Shown here one piece after another: positions 17,210 to 25,521 of a stretch of DNA of 64,000 nucleotides (positions are counted from its first letter, which is position 1; the number at the start of each line of letters is the position of its first letter). The notes beneath the pieces were generated by a model. That model had not been told where the DNA came from and ran no database searches. It saw only the letters and a list, made by a program, of their open reading frames with translations. Location: positions 248,001 through 312,000 of the forward strand of contig JAEVYY010000009.1 of NCBI GenBank assembly GCA_023392535.1, written 5' to 3'. The translations under genes and the position numbers were made by a program. The stretch comes from Bacillota bacterium. Lineage in GTDB: Bacteria; Bacillota; Clostridia; Lachnospirales; Lachnospiraceae.

Positions 17210-18821
17210 TTAGAACGCACCTTCTCATTTCATCTTTTACATTAAAGCAGATTTCTACTGTTTCTTTGTCATAAATAATTATTTTATTAATTAACAGCAC
17301 CACTATAAATCGTTTTAATTCACCTATGGTTCCAGTCGTCACAAAGTTTTTTACAAACTCAGATCTGTTGTCGGTTCCACTTTTTATTTGATTCAATAAT
17401 TTTTCCTGTTGGTTAGTTGCACTTTTAATTTTTTCTATCTTATTATTATAATTATCTAGTAATAATTTATATTCTTCTTGATCTATCATACCCTTTTGGT
17501 AACTTTCTTTCAGTCTATTAGCCATATATTGCATTCTATTTCTCTCATCATCCGCTTCTTGAATCCGTTCTCTAATTGAATCCATTCTTCCTTCCGCTGC
17601 TTCTAACTGTAATAAGTCATCGATACTTTCTGTACCAATAACCGTACGTAATAACTTATTAATGGCATTTCTAACTACTTTTTCTAATTTTTTCTCGCTG
17701 ATACCGGTGTTAGAACAAATTTTATCATGCTTTCCTGAGGCACAAATATAGTAAGCATACTGTTTTCCCTTTGCATTTGTTATCTTTCGAATCATATTTT
17801 CATCACATAGCCCACATTTGACCAGTCCTGAAAAAGTATGTAAATATTCACGTCTGGGAGCCGTTCTTGTATCATTTTCCATAATTCTAGCAACTGCATA
17901 AAATATATCTTCTGATATGATAGGAGGATGATTCCCTTTGATACAGATCCATTCCTCTTTTGATCTTGCTATTCTTTTTTTAATTTTATAAGTTTGAGTG
18001 GTTGTTTTTCCTTGTTCTAATACCCCTATATAAATCGGATTTGTTAAAACTCTGCCTACCGCAACTGGTGACCACTTTGCTTTGGAATAAATCTTAAAGT
18101 TCGTATTGATTTTTATCCCATTGCTTCTCTTGTATTCCATTGGAGATAATATTCCATGGTCATTTAAATAGTCTGCTATTTTCTGTTGACTCATTCCCAT
18201 AATCTTCCGATTAAAAATTTCTTTTACGACTGACGCAGCTATGGTATCAATTTCAATTTTATTATGATTATCTTCTCTTTTTTTATATCCATAAGAAACA
18301 AAATTTCCTGTGAAATCTCCTTGTTTACGTTTTACCTCTAGGTGACTTCTTATTTTTAAGGAGGTATCCCTCAGATAAGAATCATTTACAAGGTTGTGAA
18401 AAGGAATTAAAAGATAATCTGCATTTGTCCTTTTTATACTATCAAACGAATCATTTACCGACAGAAATCTTACACCAAATGCTGGAAATACGCGTTCCAC
18501 ATATCTCCCCGTTTCTATATAATTACGTCCCAATCTTGACAGATCTTTTACGATAACGCAATTGATTCTTCCCGCATATATTTGTTCAAGCATATTCATA
18601 AATCCCGGACGATTAAAATCCGATCCACTGTATCCATCATCCACAAAAACAGCACTGATACGAATATCCGGTTTATCTTTGAGGAACTCCATTATAAACG
18701 CTTTCTGATTTGTAATGCTGTCACTTACATTTTTTGATACATTATGGGATAGATCAGCATCATCTTTGGATAATCTGACATAGATAGCGGCATCGTAAAT
18801 AGGGGGGCTTTCCTGCTCCAT
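17196..18821 (-). CDS. Large serine recombinase 3 of the element
   Basis: Complete large serine recombinase of 541 residues. The catalytic Ser18 lies in IYVRLSKDD; VDDGYSGSDFNRPGF and VKDLSRLGRNYIETGRYVE follow. The recombinase domain spans about 165-300, the zinc ribbon is CGLCDENM...YYICASGKHDKIC, and a long coiled coil covers about 405-490. All the parts needed for integration or excision are present, making it the best candidate for the active enzyme. AAAGGAG precedes the ATG. The gene follows the DUF6870-like gene by 30 bases and overlaps recombinase 2. It resembles the CisA/SpoIVCA and TnpX-type recombinases of Firmicutes. Confidence 0.93.
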   Translation of the reverse strand: MEQESPPIYDAAIYVRLSKDDADLSHNVSKNVSDSITNQKAFIMEFLKDKPDIRISAVFVDDGYSGSDFNRPGFMNMLEQIYAGRINCVIVKDLSRLGRNYIETGRYVERVFPAFGVRFLSVNDSFDSIKRTNADYLLIPFHNLVNDSYLRDTSLKIRSHLEVKRKQGDFTGNFVSYGYKKREDNHNKIEIDTIAASVVKEIFNRKIMGMSQQKIADYLNDHGILSPMEYKRSNGIKINTNFKIYSKAKWSPVAVGRVLTNPIYIGVLEQGKTTTQTYKIKKRIARSKEEWICIKGNHPPIISEDIFYAVARIMENDTRTAPRREYLHTFSGLVKCGLCDENMIRKITNAKGKQYAYYICASGKHDKICSNTGISEKKLEKVVRNAINKLLRTVIGTESIDDLLQLEAAEGRMDSIRERIQEADDERNRMQYMANRLKESYQKGMIDQEEYKLLLDNYNNKIEKIKSATNQQEKLLNQIKSGTDNRSEFVKNFVTTGTIGELKRFIVVLLINKIIIYDKETVEICFNVKDEMRRCVLNGKT

Positions 18822-18851
18822 AACAAGTCTCCTTTCTGGTATAAATTTAAT

Positions 18852-19100
18852 TCAAACAGTGTTTAAAATGGTTTCTAACTGTTCCCACAAAGTACTCCCA
18901 TCTTCTGTAAAGCTACTTTTAACTTTAATAGTATCATCTCTATGAATATAAGGATTCCCATATCTTAGCAGCATTTCCATGCGTTCATAACACGAATAAG
19001 ATTCCTCGATTTTTATTTCTTTTACATCATAAAGCATTTCAATAGTTACATCTTTTACACATACTTTTTCAAACTCTTTCAGTTCATAAGCTGTGATCAT
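18852..19100 (-). CDS. DUF6870-like small protein
   Basis: An 82-residue acidic protein that begins the recombinase operon. Its second half (RYGNPYIHRDDTIKVKSSF, then EDGSTLWEQLETIL) matches the pattern of the DUF6870 family: an NPY segment, a VK-x-F strand and a closing 'T-L-x-x-x-L' helix. That family is often found beside serine recombinases on clostridial mobile elements. No catalytic motif is visible. AAAGGAGC lies just before the ATG. I infer a role tied to the recombinases, perhaps regulatory or as a directionality helper, but nothing in the sequence proves it. Confidence 0.7.
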   Translation of the reverse strand: MITAYELKEFEKVCVKDVTIEMLYDVKEIKIEESYSCYERMEMLLRYGNPYIHRDDTIKVKSSFTEDGSTLWEQLETILNTV

Positions 19101-19189
19101 TTAGCTCCTTTTGCACATCTATGCCTTCCCTTGTCATGAACAATATATTCATTCCTTGTTTGTCCTATCACAAACGGTAGCACACACAG

Positions 19190-19222
19190 CAAAGAGGAGC
19201 TGAACAATCAGCTCCTCCTTTT
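19190..19222 (-). terminator. Terminator downstream of the TlpA-like gene
   Basis: Perfect 10-bp stem GAGGAGCTGA / TCAGCTCCTC with a 4-base loop. The minus-strand T tract is short (TTTGC), and the plus strand has CTTTT. It separates the redox cargo from the recombinase operon. Confidence 0.65.
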
Positions 19223-19243
19223 AATAACAAATCAAATCTTCAA

Positions 19244-19846
19244 TTAATTATCATTTGAAATCATTTTAATTCCCTTTAAAAAAGTCTCTTCTTCCAATGT
19301 TCCCTTTGAATATGCTACCACAAATCCTTCGCTGTCAATAAAATAAGTGGTAGGGATCGAAGATACCGAATACGCATAAGCTGCACTTTGGTCTACATCA
19401 TAATACACTGGAAACGTATAGTTATTTTTAGAAATAAAATCCATTGCACTTTCTTTTGTCTCTTTGGATCCATCTGTCAGATTAACAATTACAAATTCTA
19501 CCTTATCTCCATAGGACTCATATATTTTCTGAAATGTCGGCATTTCACTTTTACAAGGAGAACACCAGCTTGCCCAAAAATTTAATACAATAGGCTTTCC
19601 TACAAGCTCTGATAACAGGACTTCTTCGTCCTTTCCATTTACAACTGTAAAGTCAGGTGCCTTTGACTTTTCATCTTTATTTTCATCTTTATTTTCATTT
19701 GTAGCTGCCTGTGTATTCTCTTTTGTCTGTTCCTGCAACCGATTGGTATCATATTTTTTTGCCAGATTCTGATATGCTACATAGCTTATGACAATGAGAA
19801 GAATAAATGCTAGCACCGCGGCAGCCATCTTAATATATTGTTTCAT
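19244..19846 (-). CDS. Membrane-anchored TlpA/ResA-type thioredoxin
   Basis: Thiol-disulfide exchange protein on the outer face of the membrane. Residues 8-27 form one membrane anchor, a charged linker rich in Glu, Asn and Lys follows to about 62, then a thioredoxin fold with the active site NFWASWCSPCKSEMPTF. The cis-proline region is VSSIPTTYFID. It resembles ResA and TlpA rather than cytoplasmic TrxA. It lies 38 bases downstream of ccdA, which supplies it with electrons across the membrane, so the pair forms a reductant export line fed by TrxA/TrxB. AGGAG precedes the ATG. Confidence 0.92.
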   Translation of the reverse strand: MKQYIKMAAAVLAFILLIVISYVAYQNLAKKYDTNRLQEQTKENTQAATNENKDENKDEKSKAPDFTVVNGKDEEVLLSELVGKPIVLNFWASWCSPCKSEMPTFQKIYESYGDKVEFVIVNLTDGSKETKESAMDFISKNNYTFPVYYDVDQSAAYAYSVSSIPTTYFIDSEGFVVAYSKGTLEEETFLKGIKMISNDN

Positions 19847-19884
19847 ACGATTCTCCTATCTACTTTATCAATAAAATTTACCCA

Positions 19885-20550
19885 TTAGAAACTTAGAAAT
19901 GCTAGAAAATAGCCCATCATTCCAGTCATCATTAACACTCCAATTAGAATAAGAAAAATTCCTGATATTTTATTGATAACGATATAATGTTTTTTAATGA
20001 ACTCGAAGGTCGTCTTTAATTTATCAATTAATAATGCACTGATTATAAAAGGAACTCCCAAACCGGAAGAGTATACAAATAACATTAGGATTCCTTCAAC
20101 AGAAGACCCCCTTTCTGAAGCCAGCATCAGGGCCGAGCCTAGAAAAGCACCAACACATGGTGTCCAGCCAATGGAGAATACAACTCCAAAAATGAATGAT
20201 GTGAACATATTATTTTTCTCAGAACTATAATTCATTTTCTTTGTTTTATTAAGAAAGTCTATTGTTAGAATACCCATAAAATTAAATCCTAATAAAACCA
20301 CTATACTTCCTGTAATTATATTCACAATTACTTTATGATGCTGTAGCACACTTCCAATTGTTCCTGCAAAAGCACCTAATACAATAAATACAAGAGAAAA
20401 ACCTGCAACGAAACCGATTGCATTTTTCAAAGTTCTGAATCTATTGTTTTCTCCATTGGCAAAATAAGAAATATAGATCGGTAACATTGGTAATAAGCAT
20501 GGAGATACAAAGGTAATGATCCCCTCTAAAAAAGCAATGATATATTGCAT
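19885..20550 (-). CDS. ccdA: CcdA/DsbD-type transmembrane electron carrier
   Basis: Six-helix membrane protein that passes reducing equivalents from cytoplasmic thioredoxin to extracytoplasmic thioredoxin-like proteins. The two redox cysteines lie in FVSPCLLPMLPIYISYF (helix 1) and FSIGWTPCVGAFLGSAL (helix 4), the hallmark of the CcdA/DsbD family. Length 221 is normal. It precedes the TlpA-like gene by 38 bases and follows nifJ by 69. No c-type cytochrome genes are near, so a general role in keeping surface thiols reduced is more likely than cytochrome maturation. AGGAG precedes the start. Confidence 0.93.
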   Translation of the reverse strand: MQYIIAFLEGIITFVSPCLLPMLPIYISYFANGENNRFRTLKNAIGFVAGFSLVFIVLGAFAGTIGSVLQHHKVIVNIITGSIVVLLGFNFMGILTIDFLNKTKKMNYSSEKNNMFTSFIFGVVFSIGWTPCVGAFLGSALMLASERGSSVEGILMLFVYSSGLGVPFIISALLIDKLKTTFEFIKKHYIVINKISGIFLILIGVLMMTGMMGYFLAFLSF

Positions 20551-20579
20551 ACTGTTTTCTCCTATTTTCTATGAAATAA

Positions 20580-20604
20580 TAAAGGACAGAAATATCTGCC
20601 CCTT
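20580..20604 (-). terminator. Weak hairpin downstream of nifJ
   Basis: On the minus strand AAGGGGCAGA pairs imperfectly with TCTGTCCTTT, then ATTATTT. It may be an attenuator or a weak terminator before ccdA. Confidence 0.4.
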
Positions 20605-20619
20605 ATTCTTGTCTTATGT

Positions 20620-23600
20620 TTATTTGCCATAAAAAGCAACTAGTTTTTCCAGATATTCATATCTTCTTTTCGCATTTTTCTCAGCAATGTCAAATAGAAT
20701 TTCAGCTTTCTCAGGGTTTGATCGTGTTAACGCATTATATCTGACTTCGCCATTCAAGAACTCTTTATAATCTTCTGTCGGCATCTTGCTATCCAATATG
20801 AATTCTGCTTTTCCTTCCTCTCTAAGCTGTGGATTAAATCTAAAGCAATGCCAGTATCCTGCTTTTACAGCCTTTTCTTCCTCTGCCTGTGCACTGCTCA
20901 TACCCGTCTTGATACCATGACTGATACATGGGGCATAGGCAATAATCAGAGATGGACCAGGATATGCTTCTGCCTCTGCGATTGCCTTTACCGTCTGATT
21001 AAAATCAGAGCCCATGGCAATCTGTGCCACATATACATAACCATAACTCATTGCGATACTAGCCAAATCTTTTTTCTTCACTTCTTTACCGCCAGCTGCA
21101 AATTGAGCGATGGCACCCGTTTGTGTTGCTTTTGACGATTGACCGCCTGTATTGGAATATACCTCTGTATCAAATACCATGATGTTCACATCCTGACCAC
21201 TGGCCAATACATGATCCAATCCACCAAAGCCGATATCATAAGCCCAGCCATCACCTCCAAATATCCATTGGGATTTTTTAGCTAAGAAATCTTTATCTTT
21301 TAGGATTTCCTTACACAGATCACTCCCACATTCTTCCAAAGCCTGAACCAGATTATCTGTTGCAGTGCCATTCAGCGTACCAAACGCAAACGTATCCAGC
21401 CATTCTTTCGCTGCAATCCCAAGATCTACAAGATTAGATTCCTCCATAATCTTCTGCACTTTTTCTTTCAGTGAGGAACGCAATGCTTTCTGCGCCAGAT
21501 TCATACCGAATCCAAACTCTGCCGCATCTTCAAATAAAGAATTAGACCATGCTGGTCCTTTTCCCTCGGCATTTATGGTATATGGAGTGGATGGTGAAGA
21601 ATTTCCCCATATGGAAGTACATCCTGTTGCATTTGCTATGTACATTCGATCTCCAAACAATTGCGTGATCAATTTTGCATACGGTGTCTCTCCGCAACCA
21701 GCGCATGCACCGGAAAATTCCAATAGGGGTTTTTTGAATTGACTTCCCTTTACCGTAGTTTCCTTGTATTTTTCAATCACTTCCTTCTTTTCTGGTAACT
21801 TTTTACCAAAATCAAAGTATACCTGCTGGCCTGAATTTTCTATCATATTTTTCATATTCAATGCTTTTACGCTTTTTTTGCCAGGGCAGACAGATGCACA
21901 CGAACCACATCCGGTACAATCCATCGAAGAAATTGTAATACTAAATTTATAATCTGGCATTCCGATCATCGGTAATGTTGTCATACCCTCCGGTGTCTTT
22001 TCTGCTTCCTCTAGCGTCAATGCAACTGGTCTGATGACACCATGCGGGCAAACATAAGAACATCTGTTGCATTGAATGCAGTTTTCGGATTCCCATACTG
22101 GACTGTTGACAGCAATTCCTCTTTTCTCATACGCTGATGTACCAGAAGGAGTAGAACCATCCACATATTTCTTGAAGGCGGATACTGGCAACTCATTACC
22201 CTTCTGCGAATTTATTTGGCTTTGTATCTCATTTACAAATTCTACGGTATCTTTCTGTCCCATGGATACTCTACTTGTCAGTTCTTCATCCCGCGCATTT
22301 TTCCAGGTCTCAGGAACCTTGACCTGAATAAGTCCATCTGCTCCTCTATCTATGGCCTCATAGTTCATTCGAACAATGGTTTCACCTTTTTTGCCATATG
22401 TCGCTTTGGCCGCTGCTTTCATCAAATCGATTGCTTGCTCCTCGGGAATGACACGAGCCAGTTTAAAAAAGGCAGATTGCAGAATCGTATTGATTCTTCC
22501 TCCCAAACCGATTTCTTTGCCGATTCGGACACCATCAATCGTATAAAATTTAATATTATGTTCTGCTATATATCTCTTTACCTGCCCAGGCAGGTTCTTT
22601 TCTAACCCCTCATTGTCAAAACTACAGTTCAGCAAAAAGGTTCCGCCCTCTTTCAATTCCTGAACCATATCATATTTTGTTATGTATGCTGGATTATGAC
22701 AAGCAACAAAATCTGCTTTGCTTATTAAATAGGTAGATTTAATCGGAGTATTTCCAAATCGTAAATGAGATACCGTAATACCACCTGATTTTTTTGAATC
22801 ATAATCAAAATACGCCTGTACATACATATCTGTATGGTCTCCAATGATCTTAACGGAATTCTTATTGGCTCCTACCGTTCCATCTGCGCCCAGCCCCCAA
22901 AATTTACAGCTGACCACATCCTTCGGAGAAGTATGTAATTCACCTGCTTCAATAGAAAGATGTGTTACATCATCCTTTATTCCAATCGTAAATAATTTTT
23001 TTTCTTTATTGGCATATACCGAGGCAATTTGTGCCGGTGTTGTATCTTTTGAACTTAACCCATATCTTCCTGAATAAACAGGAATACTACTGAATTTTGT
23101 ATCTCTTAAAGCGGCAATAATATCAAGATATAAAGGTTCTCCGGTCGCTCCTGGCTCCTTTGTTCTTGATAACACACTGATTTGCTTTACCGTATCCGGA
23201 ATCGCATTCAAAAATGCTTTTGTATCAAAAGGACGATACAAATGAACATTAATCAGACCAGTCTTCTGCCCATTTGCATTCAGATAATCAATAGTTTCCT
23301 CTATTGTTTGACATACTGCACCCATAGCAATAATAATATGCTCCGCATCTTTTGCTCCATAATAATTGAACAATTTATAATTTGTACCAATTTTTTTATT
23401 GATCTTATCAAAATTTTTCTGCACAATATCTGGCAATGCATCGTAGAATTCATTGCTGGCCTCTCTTGCCTGAAAGAAGATATCTGGATTTTGTGCCGAA
23501 CCCATCTGCCTTGGATGATTCGGATTCAATGCATTTTTTCGAAATTGATCTACTGCATTCATATCAAGCATGTCTTTTAAATCTTCATAATCCCATACTT

Positions 23601-24150
23601 CTATTTTTTGCATTTCATGAGATGTTCGGAATCCATCAAAAAAATTGATAAATGGTATTTTACCTTCAATCGCAGAACAATGTGCTGCGGGGGTCAGATC
23701 CATAACTTCCTGCACACTTGCACATGACAACATTGCAGCTCCTGTTTGTCTGCAAGCATAGACATCGGAATGATCTCCAAAAATAGATAGCGCATGAGTA
23801 GCTATTGTTCTTGCCGCAACATGAAATACCCCAGGCAACTGTTCCCCTGCAATTTTGTAAAGATTGGGAATCATTAAAAGTAGACCCTGTGAAGCTGTAA
23901 ACGTTGTTGTTAGTGCTCCTGCTGCCAGAGAACCGTGTACCGTTCCTGCTGCACCTGCCTCCGATTGCATCTCCGTAACCTGAACGGTCTGCCCAAATAT
24001 ATTCTTAACTCCTTTTACAGACAATTCATCGGTACTTTCCGCCATCGGTGTAGACGGTGTGATCGGATAGATTGCTGCTACATCGGTATAGGCATAAGAT
24101 GCATAGGCTGCAGCATGGTTTCCATCCATAGTTTTCATTGATCGTTTCAT
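20620..24150 (-). CDS. nifJ: Pyruvate:ferredoxin (flavodoxin) oxidoreductase
   Basis: Single-chain PFOR that converts pyruvate and CoA to acetyl-CoA and CO2 and reduces ferredoxin. Of 1,176 residues, the N-terminal domain has AAIYPITPSTPMAE. The ferredoxin domain near 680-780 holds two [4Fe-4S] sites (CIQCNRCSYVCP and DCTGCGSCASVCP). A third cluster begins CAGCGETPYAKL, and the TPP site reads FGGDGWAYDIGFGGLDH with SNTGGQSSKATQTG. The ATG at 24150 has AAAGGAGAGG upstream; an upstream in-frame TTG is not needed. It is the last gene of a trxA-trxB-nifJ unit, 21 bases after trxB. Finding a PFOR inside a 22-kb integrative element is unusual. Confidence 0.96.
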   Translation of the reverse strand: MKRSMKTMDGNHAAAYASYAYTDVAAIYPITPSTPMAESTDELSVKGVKNIFGQTVQVTEMQSEAGAAGTVHGSLAAGALTTTFTASQGLLLMIPNLYKIAGEQLPGVFHVAARTIATHALSIFGDHSDVYACRQTGAAMLSCASVQEVMDLTPAAHCSAIEGKIPFINFFDGFRTSHEMQKIEVWDYEDLKDMLDMNAVDQFRKNALNPNHPRQMGSAQNPDIFFQAREASNEFYDALPDIVQKNFDKINKKIGTNYKLFNYYGAKDAEHIIIAMGAVCQTIEETIDYLNANGQKTGLINVHLYRPFDTKAFLNAIPDTVKQISVLSRTKEPGATGEPLYLDIIAALRDTKFSSIPVYSGRYGLSSKDTTPAQIASVYANKEKKLFTIGIKDDVTHLSIEAGELHTSPKDVVSCKFWGLGADGTVGANKNSVKIIGDHTDMYVQAYFDYDSKKSGGITVSHLRFGNTPIKSTYLISKADFVACHNPAYITKYDMVQELKEGGTFLLNCSFDNEGLEKNLPGQVKRYIAEHNIKFYTIDGVRIGKEIGLGGRINTILQSAFFKLARVIPEEQAIDLMKAAAKATYGKKGETIVRMNYEAIDRGADGLIQVKVPETWKNARDEELTSRVSMGQKDTVEFVNEIQSQINSQKGNELPVSAFKKYVDGSTPSGTSAYEKRGIAVNSPVWESENCIQCNRCSYVCPHGVIRPVALTLEEAEKTPEGMTTLPMIGMPDYKFSITISSMDCTGCGSCASVCPGKKSVKALNMKNMIENSGQQVYFDFGKKLPEKKEVIEKYKETTVKGSQFKKPLLEFSGACAGCGETPYAKLITQLFGDRMYIANATGCTSIWGNSSPSTPYTINAEGKGPAWSNSLFEDAAEFGFGMNLAQKALRSSLKEKVQKIMEESNLVDLGIAAKEWLDTFAFGTLNGTATDNLVQALEECGSDLCKEILKDKDFLAKKSQWIFGGDGWAYDIGFGGLDHVLASGQDVNIMVFDTEVYSNTGGQSSKATQTGAIAQFAAGGKEVKKKDLASIAMSYGYVYVAQIAMGSDFNQTVKAIAEAEAYPGPSLIIAYAPCISHGIKTGMSSAQAEEEKAVKAGYWHCFRFNPQLREEGKAEFILDSKMPTEDYKEFLNGEVRYNALTRSNPEKAEILFDIAEKNAKRRYEYLEKLVAFYGK

Positions 24151-24171
24151 ATAACCCTCTCCTTTCAAAAA

Positions 24172-25074
24172 TCAACCTATATACTGACAAGCTGCTAATC
24201 CTGCTATGGCACCATCAGAAGCTGCTGTTGCAAGCTGTCTGACCGTTTTTGTCCTACAATCACCCGCAGTAAAAATCCCGGATACATTTGTTTTGCATTC
24301 TTCTGCAGCTACAATATAACCTTTTGTATCTATTTCTATTAATTCTGCGAAAATATCATTTTTAGGCATCTGCCCGATTGCAACGAAAACTCCATCCACA
24401 TGGATCTTCTTCTCTTCTTCGGTAATCTTATTTTTTACTACGATGGAATCCACACGATCAGATCCATTCAGCTGTACCACTGTACTATTTAAGATAAATT
24501 CAATATTTCCTTTCTCTTTTAATATCTCCAGTTGCTTTTCTTCGCCACGGAAGGAATCTCTTCTATGGATCAGATACACCTTATTACAATAGTTTGATAA
24601 GAACAGGGCATCCTCCAAGGCTGTATTTCCACCGCCTATCACCGCTACATCCTTTCCCCTATAGAAAGCACCATCACAAGTAGCACAGTAAGATAGACCA
24701 GCACCTATCATCTCTTCTTCCCGCTCCACACCCAAGGGCCTGTTCTCTGCGCCAGTTGCCAGAATTACTGCCCGGCTTTCATATTTATTATTTTCAGTGA
24801 CCACTGTCTTAAATTCATTATGATCGATCACTTCAACTACCTTCTCATATAGAACTTCTGCACCCAATTCTTTCACCTGTTCGTATAGGTTCGTTGCAAA
24901 TTCAAATCCTGATATATGTTTGATACCTGGATAATTTTCCACTTCCGGTGAATTGATAATCTGCCCCCCATAATTTTTAGCTTCCAATACCAATACTTGT
25001 TTGCCTGCCCTTACGCCATAGATTGCTGCCGACAAGCCTGCTGTTCCCGCCCCAACTATTATAATATCATACAT
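24172..25074 (-). CDS. trxB: Thioredoxin reductase
   Basis: FAD-dependent reductase passing electrons from NADPH to thioredoxin. FAD loop VGAGTAGLSAAIYG at the N-terminus, redox CATC around residue 135 (SYCATCDGAFYRG), nucleotide loop VIGGGNTALEDALFL, and the NADPH-type HRRDSFRG motif. The C-terminal FAD block reads GIFTAGDCRTKTVRQLATA. The ATG at 25074 is preferred over the TTG one codon upstream because GGAGG sits 8 bases before it. It lies 16 bases after trxA and 21 before nifJ, forming one operon. The product also supplies the CcdA-TlpA line. Confidence 0.95.
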   Translation of the reverse strand: MYDIIIVGAGTAGLSAAIYGVRAGKQVLVLEAKNYGGQIINSPEVENYPGIKHISGFEFATNLYEQVKELGAEVLYEKVVEVIDHNEFKTVVTENNKYESRAVILATGAENRPLGVEREEEMIGAGLSYCATCDGAFYRGKDVAVIGGGNTALEDALFLSNYCNKVYLIHRRDSFRGEEKQLEILKEKGNIEFILNSTVVQLNGSDRVDSIVVKNKITEEEKKIHVDGVFVAIGQMPKNDIFAELIEIDTKGYIVAAEECKTNVSGIFTAGDCRTKTVRQLATAASDGAIAGLAACQYIG

Positions 25075-25090
25075 CAATTAGACCTCCACT

Positions 25091-25402
25091 CTATATATTC
25101 ACCATTTCCAAAATCGTTGCTTTCGGTTTTACACCTACAGAAGTCTTAACTACCCTGCCTTCTTTTATCACAACCAATGTTGGTATCGTCATTACTTTAA
25201 ATTGCGCTGCCAGTTCCGATTGTTCGTCTACATTTACCTTGCAAATTTTAGCATTCGTAACTTCATTGGAAAGTTCTTCAATAATTGGTAATAACATCTG
25301 GCATGGCCCACACCAGCTAGCCCAAAAATCAATTAATACCGGTCTGTCTGATTTAATGACCTCACTTTCAAAATTTTCTTTTGTTATATTTAATGCTGCC
25401 AT
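25091..25402 (-). CDS. trxA: Thioredoxin
   Basis: Cytoplasmic thioredoxin of 103 residues with the classic active site IDFWASWCGPCQMLLP and cis-proline in VMTIPTLVVIKEG. Of two in-frame ATGs, the second (25402) is chosen because AAGGAGA is 8 bases away; the first leaves only 2. It opens the trxA-trxB-nifJ operon. Its promoter has a CRP/FNR-like dyad at -40, an arrangement shared with the CoA-disulfide reductase promoter in the same element. Confidence 0.95.
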   Translation of the reverse strand: MAALNITKENFESEVIKSDRPVLIDFWASWCGPCQMLLPIIEELSNEVTNAKICKVNVDEQSELAAQFKVMTIPTLVVIKEGRVVKTSVGVKPKATILEMVNI

Positions 25403-25461
25403 AATCATTTCTCCTTTTCATTTATATTATGTATCATCCACTTGTTATACCTGTATTCTTT

Positions 25462-25502
25462 ATTATATCCAAATTCATATATTTTTCTGTGAGAAAGTCA
25501 CA
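25462..25502 (-). promoter_or_regulatory. trxA promoter with CRP/FNR-like dyad
   Basis: Minus-strand TATAAT at 25467-25462. The dyad TGTGAnnnnnTCACA at 25488-25502 is centred about 40 bases before the predicted start site, the class II activator position, and no good -35 hexamer is present. The same TATGTGAC...ACAGAAAAA stretch occurs before the CoA-disulfide reductase gene. Confidence 0.6.
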
Positions 25503-25521
25503 TAGCATACTGTCTATATTT

